From Roseimaritima sediminicola (GTDB lineage: Bacteria > Planctomycetota > Planctomycetia > Pirellulales > Pirellulaceae): 49,042 nt of DNA. The position numbers were made by a program, and so were the translations under genes. A model generated the notes under the pieces. It did no database searches. It was not told the DNA's origin and saw only the letters and a list, made by a program, of their open reading frames with translations. How positions within the stretch are numbered: position 1 is the first letter of the stretch; each line of letters begins with the position of its first letter. Below are positions 37,392 through 46,420 of this stretch, piece by piece. The stretch covers positions 1 through 49,042 of the forward strand of contig NZ_WIAD01000044.1 of NCBI RefSeq assembly GCF_009618275.1. Reading direction: 5' to 3'.

Positions 37392-37431
37392 CGGTCCACT
37401 CGCGGGGCAAAGAACGACAACGAAGGTCCGT

Positions 37432-38478
<1,047 letters not shown>

Positions 38479-38799
38479 GAGGACACACTCTCTGGGCGAG
38501 GAACAAGGCGCGGGCCAGAATCGTTCGTCGCAGACGAAGGCGTCAACGCGGACGCGATGCGAACAGACCCCCGGCGGAAACCGAATCCGAGAGATTTCGG
38601 AATCAAGCGTTCGACGCGCACCGCCGAACGCCGGCCTATTGTAGTCGAATGTTCGCGTCCACGCAGAGTGTGATGGGAACGCGTCAAACTGCAGAAGGGG
38701 CCCGCATCAGGCCCTCTCCGGGCCTGAGAGCCCAACTCTCCCCGGGGGAGAGTAAAGAGAATTGACTCCAAGCACTGGCTGGAGCGTTTTACCCCTACC
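38479..38799. other. Intergenic region upstream of moxR
   Basis: No gene is supported here. It must hold the moxR operon promoter (reading left). Around 38700-38755 a tract with GGCCCTCTCCGGGCCTGAGAG and the hairpin ACTCTCC-CCGGG-GGAGAGT occurs, which looks like a further repeat. No clear -10/-35 could be assigned. Confidence 0.5.
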
Positions 38800-38926
38800 G
38801 GTGCGTCAAATTCTGATTTCAGGGCAGCCGATCTCGCCAGAGATTAAATCGAGGCGGCGAAAAGGTCCAAAGTCTGGCGACTTCAGCTACGGCCAGACCC
38901 TAAGATCAAACTGATGACGCAGCACT
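38800..38926. repeat. MITE-like element, family B copy 1
   Basis: Ends are imperfect inverted repeats: GGTGCGTCAAA at the left, TGACGCAGCAC at the right. Inside, GATCTCGCCAGAGATT and CCAAAGTCTGGCGACTTCAG followed by CTACGGCCAGACCCTAA pair in inverted order. A second copy of the same length class is at 41907-42036. The right end abuts the thioredoxin stop codon (TAG at 38925-38927). Confidence 0.8.
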
Positions 38927-39254
38927 AGGCGTTGGCGGCCGAGTCGAGGGCTTCTTGCAGCTGGGCCTTGGGGCGAACGCCGATAAAGGTTTCGCTGACT
39001 TCGCCGTTGTTGAAGACCAACAGCGTGGGAATCGTGTTCACCTGATAACGCTGGGCGATCTCCGGATAGTCGTCGATGTTCAGTTTACCGATTTTGACGT
39101 CCGGATTGTCGTTGGCCAATTCGTCGATCATCGGCGCGATTTGGCGGCAAGGACCGCACCAGGGCGCCCAAAAATCCACCAAGACCGGTCCCGAGGCTTT
39201 CAGAACATCCGAATCGAAGTTATCAGCCGTGAATTCAGCTACGGCACCTGCCAT
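38925..39254 (-). CDS. trxA: Thioredoxin
   Basis: 109 residues from ATG 39254, chosen over an upstream start at 39332 because MAGAVAEFTADNF is the usual thioredoxin beginning and GAAAGGTG lies just before it. The redox site WCGPC is at 32-36 in VLVDFWAPWCGPCRQIAP. The cis-proline loop is NTIPTLLVFNNGE and the C-terminal helix is complete. It is a cytosolic disulfide reductant. It is monocistronic, with a family B element touching its stop codon. Confidence 0.96.
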   Translation of the reverse strand: MAGAVAEFTADNFDSDVLKASGPVLVDFWAPWCGPCRQIAPMIDELANDNPDVKIGKLNIDDYPEIAQRYQVNTIPTLLVFNNGEVSETFIGVRPKAQLQEALDSAANA

Positions 39255-39423
39255 TTTTGCACCTTTCAGTAAAGTACGTTCCAGCGGATTGCAAGGAGCT
39301 GGCTGCCGATTTGTCGGCCAGCCAACCCACAATGGTTCTAATACGCTTTCGTAGCAAGTACCAGACCACTGCCTTGGAATTGTAGGAAGGCGGTGCGAGC
39401 TGTCAATTTACGCAGGTTGGAAA

Positions 39424-39645
39424 TTACAGATAATGCGGGGCATCGATCGCGTGCATGACCTGTGGCCGGGCATCGTCGGTTTTCCAGGGCAAGGTCCCCT
39501 CGTACCGGCGGAATTCCACGAACATCGCAATCACGGCCACGAACATGAACAGCATGCTTAGCAGCAGCATGACGGTGTAGACGTTGGCGCTTTGTTTGCG
39601 ATTGGGCTCGATCCGATTCGGCTCATTCAATAGTGGTGTCGACAC
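39424..39645 (-). CDS. Small single-pass membrane protein
   Basis: About 73 residues from GTG 39645, chosen because GAGGG precedes it; TTG 39669 is the longest alternative. A polar N-terminus rich in Asn, Glu, Pro and Arg precedes one strong membrane helix (YTVMLLLSMLFMFVAVIAMFV), then a soluble tail EFRRYEGTLPWKTD. No family recognised by name. The start overlaps the end of the coiled-coil gene, so the two are translated together and may form one membrane complex. Confidence 0.75.
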   Translation of the reverse strand: MSTPLLNEPNRIEPNRKQSANVYTVMLLLSMLFMFVAVIAMFVEFRRYEGTLPWKTDDARPQVMHAIDAPHYL

Positions 39646-40459
39646 GGTCGCCCTCGCGAATGGTTCCAAGTGAGTAATCAGGCAGGATTTCCGCGACCGC
39701 CCGGTCGGGTTCGGTGCGGCGAACCTGCACCCGTCCCAAGTACTGTTTGCCGCGAGTGACCTCCAACAGGTGGCCTTTTCGCAGCCCTTCGTCGTAACCG
39801 ATCGACAATTCCACCAGCCGATTCGGACGATCGATCACCAGCACCGTGCCGTTCCGCTCCGGAGGAGCACCGTCGATCGCGTCGTTGATATTGATTCCAT
39901 GGGCTTCGGTCACCTCGGTGAACCGCGTCACCTGGGCCAGCAGCGATTCGTTGCGTTCTTTCTGGACTTCCAACAGTCCCCGCAGCGAATTCATCCGGTC
40001 GGTCAACTCCAGCGTCCGAGCGAACAACTGGTCGCGGTCCTCCTGTTCGGCGACGATCTGCTGCCGCAGTTTTTCGTTGTCGGCCGTCAGCCGCGTCAGC
40101 TCCTCGGTGATCTGCAGGTCTTTGCGGGTCAGGACGTCTTTCTGTGCCAACAGACTGCTCATCGCCCCTTCGGCCGTTTCCAGCAGCTGGGTCTTCTCGT
40201 CCAGTTCGGTCTGCAAGGCGGCCAGGGCGGTGCGGCGAGCGACCTGTTCGGCCGCCAACGCTCGCTCGACACGGACTCGAGCGTCCTCCAGTTCCTTGTT
40301 TTTGCGGGCGTATTGCTCAACCTGTTCCTTCAACCCGCCCGGCTTGACAATCTCGTCGCGCCAGTTGCGGTGCGAAGCATTTGCCGCCAGAGCCAACGCC
40401 ATAAAGACGGCGCTCAGGATGAAGATCATGAAGGTGAAGCACTTGCCAAGAAATGTCAT
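39623..40459 (-). CDS. Membrane-anchored coiled-coil protein
   Basis: 278 residues from ATG 40459. A signal anchor (CFTFMIFILSAVFMALALAA) occupies residues 7-27. A long coiled coil follows (about 40-180; heptads in KNKELEDARVRVERALAAEQ and onward). A compact beta-rich C-terminal domain (about 195-278) contains NGTVLVIDRPNRLVELSIGYD and DEGLRKGHLLEVTRGKQYLG, a pattern recurring in planctomycete proteins of this architecture. Function is unknown; the topology suggests an envelope scaffold. It overlaps the small membrane protein gene by about 20 bases. Confidence 0.85.
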   Translation of the reverse strand: MTFLGKCFTFMIFILSAVFMALALAANASHRNWRDEIVKPGGLKEQVEQYARKNKELEDARVRVERALAAEQVARRTALAALQTELDEKTQLLETAEGAMSSLLAQKDVLTRKDLQITEELTRLTADNEKLRQQIVAEQEDRDQLFARTLELTDRMNSLRGLLEVQKERNESLLAQVTRFTEVTEAHGININDAIDGAPPERNGTVLVIDRPNRLVELSIGYDEGLRKGHLLEVTRGKQYLGRVQVRRTEPDRAVAEILPDYSLGTIREGDRVDTTIE

Positions 40460-40801
40460 CGTGCAGGTTCTCTATGAGACAAGGTGATTCCGGAATCGGA
40501 ATGCGGTATCCAGGACTCTATTCTAGCTCTCCGAACCAAGCTGGACGCAAAAATCAAAGGCACTAGCCGCGGAGAAGAAAGCGAACGAAGCCATCTTACA
40601 AGCGAAGTATAGTTACGGGATAAAATGAGTGTCAACGAAAACAGGTAATTTCGGCACTCTGCGGGGCTTGGCGATCGGGTCGCACCGGAAAACAGGGGCC
40701 ACTGTGTAGGCGACAACGGCCCGGCCAAGCGAACAACCGCCAAAACCGGCGCAACCGTGTGGCATAGGCCCCCCAACGGATGAAACAAAAGCTGACGACG
40801 G
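40460..40801. other. Divergent intergenic region
   Basis: 342 bp between the minus-strand coiled-coil gene and the plus-strand FkbM gene. It is locally more AT-rich around 40600-40650 and presumably holds both promoters. No repeat, RNA gene or convincing small frame was seen. Confidence 0.5.
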
Positions 40802-41527
40802 ATGCAGAGAACTCGATTTCGCGGCTACTGGCTGCACTATGAGAATGGCGAAGCGGCCGCGTCGATGATTCGCCAAGCCGAGGAGTTCCCGTCGTTCTTC
40901 ACCCCCCAAGGTGAGCGGCCGCGGATCATCGACGGCGGCTCGAACATCGGCGTTTCGATGCTGGAATGGAAAAGCCGCTGGCCGGGGGCGCGTGTGGAGT
41001 GTTTCGAGCCGGATCCGGCCGCCTTCGCCGTGCTGCAGAAGAACATCACGGCCAACGATATCCCGGGCGTCACCTGCCAGCATGCGGCGCTGTGGCCCGA
41101 ACCCGGCTCCGCCCCCCTGTACGGCGACCTGGGCCGCGGCGGCGACGCCCGTGGCAACTCCCTGGTCGCCGCTTGGGGGAATCGCGCCGCGAGCAGCCAG
41201 ACCGAGGTGCCTTGCCAACCGCTGTCGACCCTCCTGGACCGCGGTCCGGTGGATTTCCTGAAACTGGACATCGAGGGCGCCGAGCAACGGGTGCTGGCCG
41301 AAGCCGGCGAGCGGCTGCGCGAGGTCGCGGCCCTGTACGTCGAGGTGCACGAGACCGACGCGGACCGAGACCACAATTCGGCCGATGCGATCCTGGGGCT
41401 GTTGGACTCGGTCGGGTTCGCCACCGAACTCGAATCTCGTTACGACCCCCATGCGTTGCCGCCGGCGCTACGATCCTGGCAACAGGCCGTGGGCGCGAGC
41501 CAGAGCCAGATCCTCGCCTGGCGCTGA
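40802..41527 (+). CDS. FkbM family methyltransferase
   Basis: 241 residues. Motif I is RIIDGGSNIGVSMLEWKSRW, followed by VECFEPDPAAFAVLQKNI and the FkbM signature PVDFLKLDIEGAEQRVLAEA, with the late strand LYVEVHETD. The FkbM fold O-methylates sugars, polyketides or other small molecules; the acceptor is unknown. The start ATG 40802 is the first plausible one. It precedes the metal regulator by about 65 bp but appears functionally unrelated. Confidence 0.92.
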   Translation: MQRTRFRGYWLHYENGEAAASMIRQAEEFPSFFTPQGERPRIIDGGSNIGVSMLEWKSRWPGARVECFEPDPAAFAVLQKNITANDIPGVTCQHAALWPEPGSAPLYGDLGRGGDARGNSLVAAWGNRAASSQTEVPCQPLSTLLDRGPVDFLKLDIEGAEQRVLAEAGERLREVAALYVEVHETDADRDHNSADAILGLLDSVGFATELESRYDPHALPPALRSWQQAVGASQSQILAWR

Positions 41528-41592
41528 ACTTCGACCCCGATACGCTACAATCATTCCTTCCACCGCTTCTTCCTTTCCCGCTTTGACCCGCG

Positions 41593-41880
41593 ATGCTGAC
41601 AGACGACGAAAAGAAAAAGGTGCTCAATCGCCTGCGGCGGATCAACGGCCAGGTGGAAGCCGTTGGCCGGATGATCGAAGCCGACGAGCCCTGCGTCAAC
41701 GTGCTGATGCAGCTGTCCGCCGCGACCGGAGCGCTCTCCAAAGTCGGTCAGATCGTCCTGGAAAACCATCTGAAGACCTGCGTCGAAGAAGCCATCCGCA
41801 ACGGCGATGCGGACGATCGCAAGCAGAAACTGGAAGAGCTGGTCACGCTGTTTCGCAAATACGCGTCGACGAATACCTGA
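41593..41880 (+). CDS. CsoR/RcnR/FrmR family metal- or aldehyde-sensing repressor
   Basis: 95 residues, all helical. DNA-contact and fold signature LNRLRRINGQVEAVGRMIE is at 11-29. The sensing residues C34, H59 and C63 (DEPC; ENHLKTC) form the C-H-C set of Cu(I)-sensing CsoR proteins. Known members are tetrameric cytosolic repressors released from DNA by Cu(I), Ni(II) or formaldehyde. The neighbouring outer-membrane efflux gene and the TACC/GGTA dyad in front of it fit a metal-efflux role, most simply copper; an FrmR-type aldehyde sensor is less likely because of H59. Confidence 0.88.
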   Translation: MLTDDEKKKVLNRLRRINGQVEAVGRMIEADEPCVNVLMQLSAATGALSKVGQIVLENHLKTCVEEAIRNGDADDRKQKLEELVTLFRKYASTNT

Positions 41881-41906
41881 GCGTCGCATATGTGGCATAG
41901 GCTTCT

Positions 41907-42036
41907 AGTGGTGCGTCAAAGCCGAATTTTAGGGTAGCTGATCTCGCCAGAGATTGGATTGAAGCGGCGAGAAGGCCCAAAGTCTGGCGCGGTTCAGCTA
42001 CGGCCAGACCCTAAAATCTAACGCTGACGCAGCACC
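41907..42036. repeat. MITE-like element, family B copy 2, nested in another repeat
   Basis: Left end GTGGTGCGTCAAAG and right end GCTGACGCAGCACCAG are imperfect inverted repeats; ATTTTAGGGTAGCTGATCTC at the left matches CCCTAAAAT at the right in inverted order. Outside the ends, the sequence reads TGTGGCATAGGCTTCTAG on the left and CAGCCTGTGGGG on the right, which together rebuild the repeat found intact at about 38-57 and 133-152. The element thus appears to have inserted into that repeat. Confidence 0.8.
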
Positions 42037-42135
42037 AGCCTGTGGGGCCCCCGGGCTTCCGCTCGGGCCGGTCAGTGAAACCTTGACGACGGCGTCAATA
42101 AAGCGAGAGGTAGCCGCTGTAGCGTTCCGAAAATG

Positions 42136-42152
42136 ATACCCGTGACCGGTAT
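42136..42152. promoter_or_regulatory. Candidate CsoR-type operator
   Basis: ATACC-CGTGACC-GGTAT is a 17-bp dyad, 87 bp before the TolC start and 256 bp after the csoR stop. CsoR-family operators are typically GC-centred with TACC/GGTA flanks, which matches. No -35/-10 was confirmed; the assignment is by pattern and context. Confidence 0.45.
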
Positions 42153-42238
42153 GCGGCCTGACCGGCTGGCGTGCCGGCCGTTTGCCTCTTGCCAGTCCTG
42201 GCGAGGCGTGGCAACTTGAATCATTCTCATGAAAACGG

Positions 42239-43975
42239 GTGATATTCGTGACCTCCCGATCCGCGACAGCAACGACCAACCGGACCGCCGATCGCCGCCA
42301 CCGGCTCAGCCGGCTACGGAAACGATGGGCCCTGACGGTACTGCTGGGCCTGGCCGCCACGTCGGGATGCGCCGCGAATTCATCCTGGCTGGCGCTCGGC
42401 CGCTCCGGCGCCGACGCCGCCACGCTCGCCGTGGCTGCGACCGTGCCGCAAACGGCGGCGCAATCCGCCCCGGCAACCGAACCCCCGACACCACACGAAT
42501 CTCTGGCGCCACACGAACCCGCGGCGCTGCTGGCCAGCACGGCGACGGTCGGGTACGAAGTCGACGCGCCGGTCGCCCATGCGCCGGCAGGCACCCAGGC
42601 CGTGCAGAACCGCTTTGCCGCTGCGCTCAGCGAAGCGCCACCGATCCAGTTGTTCGCCGCAGCTCAAGCGGGGGCCGGCGACGACGAACCGGCTGACAAC
42701 GCCGCCGCGACGGATCCGCCGGAGGCTACTGAAACGGTTCCGGCCGGCGAGGCCATTTCGGACGGCCCCACCGGGGCGTCGGTCCAGCAGCTGGTCCAGG
42801 CGGCCCTGGCCAACCATCCGCGGCTCCGCGCGGCGCGGCACCGTGTCGCCGCGGAGACCCAGCGGATTCCGCAGGAACGAGCTCTGCCCGATCCCACATT
42901 CAACAACACGTTTTGGCCGATCCACGATCAAGCCCTGCAGACGGCCGGCGGTCGCGTCGGCAATCAAATGTCCCTGACGCAGAGCATCCCCTGGAAAGGG
43001 AAACGCGAGACCAGAGCGGCAATTGCGGCACGCGAGGCTCAGGTGGCTCGGGCGGAAGTCGAACGGATCGAACGCGAGATCGCCGAAGCGGTGCGGTTGG
43101 CCTACTACGAAGTCTGGTACGCCGATCGAGCGATCGAGATCACACGAAAGACCCAGGAATTGGTCGACGACCTGGTTCGAGTGGCCGAAGCCCGCTACCG
43201 CAGTGGCGGCACCCAGCAGGACGTGCTTCGCGCCCAATTGGAACTGGATCGCCTGGACGACGAACTGGTCGAGCTGGAGCAGCAAAAGGCGGTCGCCCAG
43301 GCCGATCTGGCGGCGCTGCTGCAACAACCCGTCCGTTTGGTGCCCCTGGTCCGCGACCAAATGGATCTGCCCGAAGACCGCCAACAACTGATCGAACTGG
43401 TCGCCGTGGCCGAAGCCAACAACCCCGAACTGCAAGGCTTGGCCTGGGAGCTCCAGCGGGATCGAGGGCGGCAGCGGCTGGCCTGCATGCAGCAGTACCC
43501 GGACCTGCAGGTCGGCCTCCATTGGGCTTTGATCAGCGACGACCACAATGTGCTCAGCCCGGTCGCCAACGGACACGACAATATTAATTTCTCTGTTGGC
43601 ACGACGCTGCCGATCTGGCGCAGCAAGATCGACGCCGGGATCCGCGAAGCGGCACACCGGGCCAGCAGCACGGCGCTACGCCGAGAGGCCCGCCGCGATG
43701 AAATCATGGGCCAGCTGCGACGACTGGTCGCCGAAGCCGACGCGGTGCTCGAGCAGCGGCGGCTGTACGAGGAGCGGATCATTCCCCGCACCGAAGCCAC
43801 GCTGAAGCTGTCGGTGGCCGACTACCGCGGCGGGCGCAGCGACTTTTTCAGTCTGACCGAGACGTATCGCGAGCTGTTGCAGTTCGAAACACAGCTAGCC
43901 CGCTTCGATGCGTCGCTCGCCGCGATCCTCGCCCGCATCGACCGCCTCGCCGGCGTCCCCCACCAACCGTGGTGA
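42239..43975 (+). CDS. TolC-like outer-membrane efflux lipoprotein
   Basis: About 578 residues from GTG 42239 (GTG 42248 is also possible). A basic N-terminus and hydrophobic run WALTVLLGLAATSGC give a probable lipoprotein signal with C44 as the acylated cysteine. Residues 45-180 are a long Ala/Pro/Glu-rich linker, unusual for the family. After it come two outer-membrane-efflux repeats: LVQAALANHPRLRAARHRVA opens the first, PWKGKRETRAAIAAREAQVA is typical of CusC-like metal exporters, and LIELVAVAEANNPELQGLAW opens the second. The C-terminus contains SVADYRGGRSDFFSLTETYRELL. It forms an alpha/beta barrel tunnel; the expected adaptor and RND pump genes are not in this window. Confidence 0.88.
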   Translation: MIFVTSRSATATTNRTADRRHRLSRLRKRWALTVLLGLAATSGCAANSSWLALGRSGADAATLAVAATVPQTAAQSAPATEPPTPHESLAPHEPAALLASTATVGYEVDAPVAHAPAGTQAVQNRFAAALSEAPPIQLFAAAQAGAGDDEPADNAAATDPPEATETVPAGEAISDGPTGASVQQLVQAALANHPRLRAARHRVAAETQRIPQERALPDPTFNNTFWPIHDQALQTAGGRVGNQMSLTQSIPWKGKRETRAAIAAREAQVARAEVERIEREIAEAVRLAYYEVWYADRAIEITRKTQELVDDLVRVAEARYRSGGTQQDVLRAQLELDRLDDELVELEQQKAVAQADLAALLQQPVRLVPLVRDQMDLPEDRQQLIELVAVAEANNPELQGLAWELQRDRGRQRLACMQQYPDLQVGLHWALISDDHNVLSPVANGHDNINFSVGTTLPIWRSKIDAGIREAAHRASSTALRREARRDEIMGQLRRLVAEADAVLEQRRLYEERIIPRTEATLKLSVADYRGGRSDFFSLTETYRELLQFETQLARFDASLAAILARIDRLAGVPHQPW

Positions 43976-43994
43976 GCGGAAGAGGAGGGGGATT

Positions 43995-44031
43995 GCAAAG
44001 TGCGAATTGCCAATTGCAAAGTGCAAAGTGC
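43995..44031. repeat. GCAAAGT-type heptamer array
   Basis: Five heptamers, GCAAAGT, GCGAATT, GCCAATT, GCAAAGT, GCAAAGT, follow the TolC stop within about 20 bases. The unit differs from the GTTGNTG arrays but has the same period. Confidence 0.8.
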
Positions 44032-44183
44032 CTGACTCCGGCGGATTCTATGCAGGGTTCAGAGCGGTAGGAGGCGATGTTTTCTCCCCTCTCCCCCGCT
44101 GCGCCGCGAGCGTCAGCGAGTGAAGCAGTGGTGGGAGAGGGGAGAAAACCACTCTTCTCCTAAATAGATTCCGCCGGAGTCAG
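44032..44183. repeat. ~152-bp palindromic element, family C
   Basis: Outer arms CTGACTCCGGCGGATTCTAT (44032-44051) and its complement (44164-44183) pair with one mismatch; inner arms 44079-44095 and 44133-44149 (GTTTTCTCCCCTCTCCC) pair perfectly. The same CTGACTCCGG beginning appears at 49033-49042, at the window edge, there also directly after a CTCAAAT array. Confidence 0.85.
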
Positions 44184-44186
44184 CGA

Positions 44187-44336
44187 ATCTCAAATCTCAG
44201 ATCTCAAATCTCAAATCGAGCACGAGCACGAGCACGAGCACGAACACGATTCAAACTCGCCACTCGCAACTCGCCACTCGCAACTCGCCACTCGCAACTC
44301 GCCACTCGCCACTCGCCACTCGCCACTCGCCACTCC
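44187..44336. repeat. Cluster of microsatellites (CTCAAAT, GAGCAC, ACTCGCC)
   Basis: CTCAAAT/CTCAGAT heptamers occupy about 44189-44216, a 6-bp GAGCAC array 44219-44247, and about 11 ACTCGCC/ACTCGCA heptamers 44255-44335. They end seven bases before the stop of the following minus-strand gene. No gene is seen between 43976 and 44342. Confidence 0.9.
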
Positions 44337-44342
44337 TACCAA

Positions 44343-45137
44343 CTACCGCTGGGGTTCGCGGATGTAGTACCGTTTGCGGGGTGCCGGCGGGGAACTTGAC
44401 GCTGCGTCGTGCGGCTGGCTGCGCGTTCCAAAGCTGGCTTTCAGGGCGGTTACCGTGCCCTCGCTGGCCGCCGCCGCGGCCGGCCGCTGGAGACGCGTGC
44501 CCGTTGGTTCGCTCACCATACCGGCCGGCGACGGCGGCGAGGCGTCTGCAACCTGGGCGATCGATTCGCTGGACCGCTGCGGCCAAGGTTCTGGCTGCGT
44601 TGTAGGCCCTGGCTGCGTCGAGGGTGGGGCGGCGACGGCCAGCGGCAGATCGGTCTGCCAACCGGCGCCGGACTGCGCCAAGTTTTCGGTCCGCGGCGGT
44701 AATTGGTACTGGATGTCGGCGCCCGAACGCTTGCGTTCTTCGATCATCTCCAGGGCCTCGTACCGTCGAGCGATCGCCGGGGGCGTCGCCAACGGGACAG
44801 CCACTTCGGTGTAGTCGGTGGGCAGCGGCGGTGGAGCCGGTGCGGGGGCCGGTCGCGGGGAAAGCTCTGCCGGCGATGGCACCCACGCGCCACGCGGCTG
44901 GACTTCGACCAGAGCCGTGGGCTGGATCGTCTCGGGCGCCGGATCGGCCGCCTCACTGGATGCCGAGGACGGTTCGGGAACACGACGAAAAGGCAACGCC
45001 GCCAAGACCCCGAGAAACAGGATCGGGATGCCGTAAGAGATCGTACGCACGGAGGGAACCTCGGGTGGGGGCCGCGGAAGTGCGCGCGACCACAGGCTCT
45101 CTTCCCTGAGTTGAAACATCCAGCTTCCTACATCCAT
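44343..45137 (-). CDS. Proline-rich single-pass membrane protein
   Basis: 264 residues if the ATG at 45137 is used; GTG 45050, giving a protein starting at the membrane helix, is a plausible alternative. One hydrophobic segment (ISYGIPILFLGVLAALPF) is followed by a Pro/Ala/Glu/Ser-rich region, a short more ordered part (AIARRYEALEMIEERKRSGA) and a basic end (PRKRYYIREPQR). The composition resembles a cell-envelope linker protein; no domain recognised. It is divergent from miaA. The downstream side is the microsatellite cluster. Confidence 0.65.
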   Translation of the reverse strand: MDVGSWMFQLREESLWSRALPRPPPEVPSVRTISYGIPILFLGVLAALPFRRVPEPSSASSEAADPAPETIQPTALVEVQPRGAWVPSPAELSPRPAPAPAPPPLPTDYTEVAVPLATPPAIARRYEALEMIEERKRSGADIQYQLPPRTENLAQSGAGWQTDLPLAVAAPPSTQPGPTTQPEPWPQRSSESIAQVADASPPSPAGMVSEPTGTRLQRPAAAAASEGTVTALKASFGTRSQPHDAASSSPPAPRKRYYIREPQR

Positions 45138-45379
45138 CGGTTATCGGCCGGCCGGCAACAAGCCATGACCGACAATTCTCCGCCCCGCACAACCGCTACG
45201 ACCCGCACCGTTTGACGGCATTCGTTTCCAGACCGTGTCTAGGCGAATCGAGCCGATCCGGTCATGCTTGGATGGTGCGTGTATCAAACGCGGCAAAGGC
45301 TTCTATGCTGGTGTTCCAGCCCTCACCGGCTGGAAACCTGTGCCGCGGATTGCGAAGTTGTTTGTTTGCTACGAGTTCG

Positions 45380-46351
45380 ATGTCTGAGTCCGACGTTTTT
45401 CCTCCGCTGATCGATCGCTGTTGGGTACTCTCCGGACCGACGGCCAGCGGCAAATCCTCGCTGGCCATCGCGTTGGCGGAACGGATCGGCGGCGAGATCA
45501 TCTCGATGGATTCCATGGCGGTGTACCGAGCCATGGACGTGGGCACGGCCAAACCCGACGCCTCGCAGCGGCGCCGAGTGCCTCACCACTTGATCGATGT
45601 GGTCGATCCCGATGAAGCGTTCAGCGTGGCGTGCTTTCTGAAGCACGCACATGAGTTGGTCGAGCAGATTCACCGTCGCCGGCGCGTGCCCATCCTGGTT
45701 GGCGGCACGCCGATGTATCTGAAAGCCGTGCTGCGGGGTTTCGATCCCGGGCCGCCAGCCGAATGGGAGTTTCGTCGTCAGGTCGAACGCGACGTGGCCG
45801 AGTTCGGCCTGGAAGCGCTCCGCGAGCGACTACGACAAGTCGATCCGCTGGCCGCCCATCGGTTGCATCCCAACGACCAACGGCGGATGGTGCGGGCTCT
45901 GGAAGTGGCCCGCGCCGGCGGCATTCCGCTCAGCCATCGCCAGTTGCAGCTGGAACAACAACGCGCCGCCTCGCAGTGCCGCGTGTTCGCCTGTGCGTGG
46001 CCGCGGGCGGAGCTGCACCGGCGCATCAATCGCCGCGTCGAACAGATGTTCGCCGCCGGTCTGGTCGAGGAGACCCGCGAACTGCTCCGCCGCTTTGGCC
46101 GGCTGAGCCGAACCGCGGCTCAGGCCGTGGGCTACGCCGAAACGATCCAGCACCTCGAGGGTCGCTTGACCCTCGCACAGACGATCGAACAGGTCCAGAC
46201 GCATACCCGCCAGCTGGCTCGCCGTCAGGAAACCTTTCTGCGCTCCCTGGGCGAACGCACCGAGCTGGACATGGCGGCCGCGTTTTCAGGTAACGCTGAC
46301 GTCGACGCCGCAGCGCAGGCCCTGTGCCAGCGCATGATCGAACATCGCTGA
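45380..46351 (+). CDS. miaA: tRNA dimethylallyltransferase MiaA
   Basis: 323 residues from ATG 45380; the frame is open 56 codons upstream, but MSESDVFPPLIDRCWVLSGP gives the family's start. Walker A is GPTASGKS (19-26). DSMAVYRAMDVGTAKPD contains the substrate-binding DSxQxY-like loop (here DSMAVY). PHHLIDVVDPDEAFSVACF and VGGTPMYLKAVLRGF follow, with R-R-x-x-RALEV in the middle and TRQLARRQETFLR near the end. It transfers dimethylallyl from DMAPP to A37 of tRNAs reading UNN codons. The loop's Q-to-A change (DSMQ to DSMA) is notable but common in some groups. Confidence 0.95.
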   Translation: MSESDVFPPLIDRCWVLSGPTASGKSSLAIALAERIGGEIISMDSMAVYRAMDVGTAKPDASQRRRVPHHLIDVVDPDEAFSVACFLKHAHELVEQIHRRRRVPILVGGTPMYLKAVLRGFDPGPPAEWEFRRQVERDVAEFGLEALRERLRQVDPLAAHRLHPNDQRRMVRALEVARAGGIPLSHRQLQLEQQRAASQCRVFACAWPRAELHRRINRRVEQMFAAGLVEETRELLRRFGRLSRTAAQAVGYAETIQHLEGRLTLAQTIEQVQTHTRQLARRQETFLRSLGERTELDMAAAFSGNADVDAAAQALCQRMIEHR

Positions 46352-46361
46352 GCAGGCTCAC

Positions 46362-46393
46362 AAAAAAACCCCCTGGGCACCAGGCACAGGGGG
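46362..46393 (-). terminator. Rho-independent terminator of fusA
   Basis: Stem CCCCCTG (46369-46375) / CAGGGGG (46387-46393) with an 11-nt loop. On the minus strand it is followed by seven Ts (A run 46362-46368 on plus). It lies in the convergent gap between miaA and fusA, so it serves fusA and may also stop miaA read-through. Confidence 0.85.
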
Positions 46394-46420
46394 CGGTGTG
46401 AATCAGCGAAGCGGCGGAGC

